20,465 nt of DNA, taken from Glomus cerebriforme. Its lineage: Eukaryota; Glomeromycota; Glomeromycetes; Glomerales; Glomeraceae. The stretch spans positions 28,578 through 49,042 of the forward strand of contig QKYT01000357.1 in NCBI GenBank assembly GCA_003550305.1, given 5' to 3'. Positions 18,085 through 20,465 of the stretch are shown piece by piece. The first letter of the stretch is position 1. Every line of letters starts with the position of its first letter. A program made the position numbers and the translations under genes. The notes below the pieces were generated by a model. The model made no database searches and was not told the origin of the DNA. It was given only the letters and a program-made list of their open reading frames with translations.

Positions 18085-18453
18085 ATCTCCTTTCCTCCTT
18101 ATATATCATGTAATACAAACACCCAGATTTAGAGAAAATGAAGATTTAATTATTTTAAAAGAGAAACTTTGATTCATTTTATGGACATAAACAAGGCTTT
18201 ATAACTCAGTAGAAACAAATGATGAAAAAGTCACCAAGAAGAAATGATAGTACAACAATGATGAACATTTTTAATAACAGCAGAACAAATAACATAATGG
18301 TGAATGACAAATTACTGAAGAATTCATTGTGGAGAAGGTGGATTGGATGAAGTTTATCTACCATTTTTTCACCATTAACAATTGCTCCTTTACAACCAAT
18401 ACTATAGAAATTTAAACAGAATACTATGTGAATTGAAAGAAAAAGGAAATTAA

Positions 18454-18488
18454 GACTGAAAGTTAAAGGAATTGATGGAGGCAACTTC
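18454..18488 (+). pseudogene. Shorter, more decayed 18S rRNA remnant
   Basis: GACTGAAAGTTAAAGGAATT followed by GATGGAGGCAACTTC occupies the position equivalent to the left copy's rRNA segment. It keeps GG where the left copy has GA (rRNA has GACGG), but has C-to-T and C-to-G changes the left copy lacks. The preceding GGGTATGGTC..CAAGG part is deleted. Confidence 0.7.
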
Positions 18489-19154
18489 ATATGGAAAAGC
18501 ATAGCAAAAAGAATGAGCAACATACAATAAATTGATGAAATATAAAACAAACATAAAAAGGAGATTCAAAGCAGGAAATTTTACAACTTAGAGTTTATTT
18601 CAAAGTCTAAAGTGAATCCAGGAAAATTCGAATTATGAGCAAAGGGAGAAATAATAATAAATCAAAGTAAACAAATATAGGAGTAATTGATAATAAAAAA
18701 TCATATGGTGGAAGATAAATAGAGCATTATATGAAAAGCTGTGTATGGGGGATAAAGGACAACAAAGAAATGGGTATAACAGCTAAAAATCAAAATTGAT
18801 CAATTAGAAATAGATATATGATAAATAAATACAAATAGTTATTACTTTAGAAGACATACAGAATAGTTATAATATTNATTTTTAGTTTATTATTTAATAG
18901 GAGATATAATTTCACCAATTTTTACAATCTAAAAAAAAAACTTTTTTATAATTTATATATTTCTAATATTTACCAAAATGAATAATTAATAAATAAAAAC
19001 AATATTAAATTATAGGAGAAAATGAAAGTTATATATCGTATTTTGTATTTGCAAATAAGTTATTTTGACCATAAATCGATTTGAAAAAAATAATTGACAA
19101 TATGGTCAAATTAATATGTACAGTATTTGAATTTCTTAAAGAAATGCATCAGTT

Positions 19155-20449
19155 ACTAATACATTATCATTTATTCTAGCATTACAAAATCTGTAGTTAC
19201 TTAATATTAACTCTAAAAACTTGAGGAGTAATATTTGTCATCTTCAATAGTACATATTTTCCTCCTTTGTAGAAAGAATGGAATTAAAAAAATAGGATCT
19301 AAAACATAAAAGTTTAAAATTTAGATTTGCTTTGATGATAGCATCATAATTTATTCATATTTTATATTAAATAATGTAATTTTTTTGTAAAGAGTTAAAA
19401 TAAAAGTATGGTTATTACACAACTATACAACATAAAACAAATTCGTAAATAATATATGATCATTTGTAGTTCCTTTATTGCTACAGCTATATATTATTAT
19501 TAGCATAGTAATAAAAGAAAAGTACCAAAGAAATAAAATTAACAAATGCATTATTAGGATTAAAGAAAAAGAAATTGAGTTAAATATGGTACTGTAGATA
19601 TTTGATATTTTGATTTTTAAACAGGTAGCCTTAAAGTTGTATTTAAACATCAAAAAATCAAAACTACATAACATATGACTAACCTGCACAACCTAAAATA
19701 ATGTTCACAAATATTTAAACGAAAAATAAATGAAAAAATCTCATGCATTGAATGAAGTGATTAAAAATATTTTTTGTGAGTGAAATAATTTCCAATGAGT
19801 AAATCACTTTGTTGTGACCTTTAGCATGATCAAAAAGTTAAGACCTAAAAATGCTAGCTATTTTTTTGATCAGCCAGTGTGTTAATATTAATATAGAAAT
19901 TGTTAAAATTTCTAAATGTTCCATTTTCTTTACTTTGTTATCCTAATTAGTAATATTAAATATTTCAATGAATATCATAAAACTATTTCTCATACATGTA
20001 AATACAGTTTTAAAATCAAATTCTACGATAAAAAGCCATTATACTTATTGGTCTCATGCAAACATTTGATTATTTAACTAAAGTGATTGTGGTTATTTCT
20101 TGTGTATTAATTATTCTTTGCAAAGTTATAATTATGATACTTTATACCTCGAGTGTCTGTCTAAGAATCCGCAGTTTGAAAAGATGAAACGCCTTGTCTA
20201 TACACTTCTAAACAAAATTATGCGTAACCAAAATTGGAAAATTTTTTAAATCCGAATTATATTTCTTATTTTAGTAAAGTTTTTCATAATGAATATGAAA
20301 ATATTCAAGTGATAAACTTTTTTCTTTCATAATATAATTAAAATTAAATATTAAAAAGGATTTTTATCATTATCATTAAGAGATTAATTACACAAGATAG
20401 TGAAATAATAAGTTTTATTTTATACAATATAAACTAGACTCATAATTGT
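19155..20449. other. AT-rich DNA, no gene; one hairpin
   Basis: No coding frame is convincing; the frame at 19423-19689 (-) is I/L/F/Y-rich noise. An exact 10-bp inverted repeat TGATCAAAAA / TTTTTGATCA lies at 19827-19836 and 19863-19872, with an inner TAGCAT / ATGCTA alternative stem. Confidence 0.5.
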
Positions 20450-20465
20450 ATGGCCGGCCCCTGGC
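20450..20465. other. Abrupt G+C-rich end of the window
   Basis: ATGGCCGGCCCCTGGC is nearly all G/C after kilobases of A/T-rich DNA and includes the palindrome GGCCGGCC. It may be the start of another element, a gene edge or an assembly or cloning junction. Too short to tell. Confidence 0.4.

Larger units (their letters stand above)
17875..19154 (+). repeat. Dispersed repeat, right copy (about 1.28 kb)
   Basis: Direct copy of 1-1269, starting CCTTATACTGTATATGAGG and ending GCATCAGTT. Relative to the left copy it has about 25 extra bases near 18335-18360 and lacks about 40 bases of the 18S-like segment. It also carries an AT-rich insertion near 18870-18900 (with an N at 18877) and differs completely around 18930-19050 before rejoining at TTTGCAAATAAG. 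The longest minus-strand frame within (18206-18550) is hydrophobic noise. The two copies lie about 17.9 kb apart. Confidence 0.93.

Noticed and set aside
18206..18550. Minus-strand hydrophobic frame resembling a membrane protein
   Set aside because: It lies in the right repeat copy; I/L/F/S-rich wording arises from A-rich complement, and the frame is not kept collinearly in the left copy.
1..19154. The two 1.28-kb direct repeats as LTRs of one giant element
   Set aside because: No TG...CA ends, no gag/pol between them, a diverged solo core inside, and many unrelated relics between; dispersed copies are simpler.
1..20465. tRNA genes or CRISPR array
   Set aside because: No cloverleaf with B-box was seen, and no regularly spaced short repeats with unique spacers; the organism is evidently eukaryotic.

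Overview
The window is very A+T-rich, low-complexity eukaryotic DNA with no intact gene that I can support. It looks like the repeat-rich, accessory part of an arbuscular-mycorrhizal fungal genome, most likely Rhizophagus or a close relative in Glomeromycotina. The main reason is a broken F-box/leucine-rich-repeat gene at 4385-5714 (+), plus the tail of a second one at 3430-3678. Their wording (DCLNEIIEYLEDD, SCLLVNRLWC, EKYIKLGVIK) is that of the hugely expanded F-box family of these fungi. The assignment rests on recall of family style, not on a search.

Layout. Positions 1-1269 and 17875-19154 are two diverged direct copies of one dispersed repeat of about 1.28 kb. Each opens with two tandem core units 131 bp apart, and a lone degenerate core lies in inverted orientation at 14465-14562. 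The left copy carries a recognisable piece of nuclear 18S rRNA (583-668), including the universal motif around AAACTTAAAGGAATTGACG. The right copy keeps a shorter, independently decayed remnant (18454-18488). Positions 2056-3062 hold two faint coding remnants, followed by the two F-box pseudogenes. Positions 7032-8092 form a nest of small non-coding elements: a full-length foldback MITE with TA on both sides (7107-7485), flanked by an inverted element end and by a second repeat family whose other copy is at 15560-16080.

Positions 8127-9475 (+) are a frameshifted reading frame resembling the first ORF of a retroelement. Tail-to-tail with it, 9443-12945 (-) holds a chain of decayed coding pieces, the clearest at 10157-10522. 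Position 13075 onward is AT-rich DNA with short duplications, and 16570-17028 (+) is one more coding relic. The last 16 bases are abruptly G+C-rich and may be the start of another element or a junction.

There is no operon logic and no functional multi-gene system here. The window records repeated insertion and decay. What most deserves a second look is the rRNA-carrying repeat family, the nested foldback element, and the mutation patterns (CpG loss, frameshifts) that tell how these copies aged.
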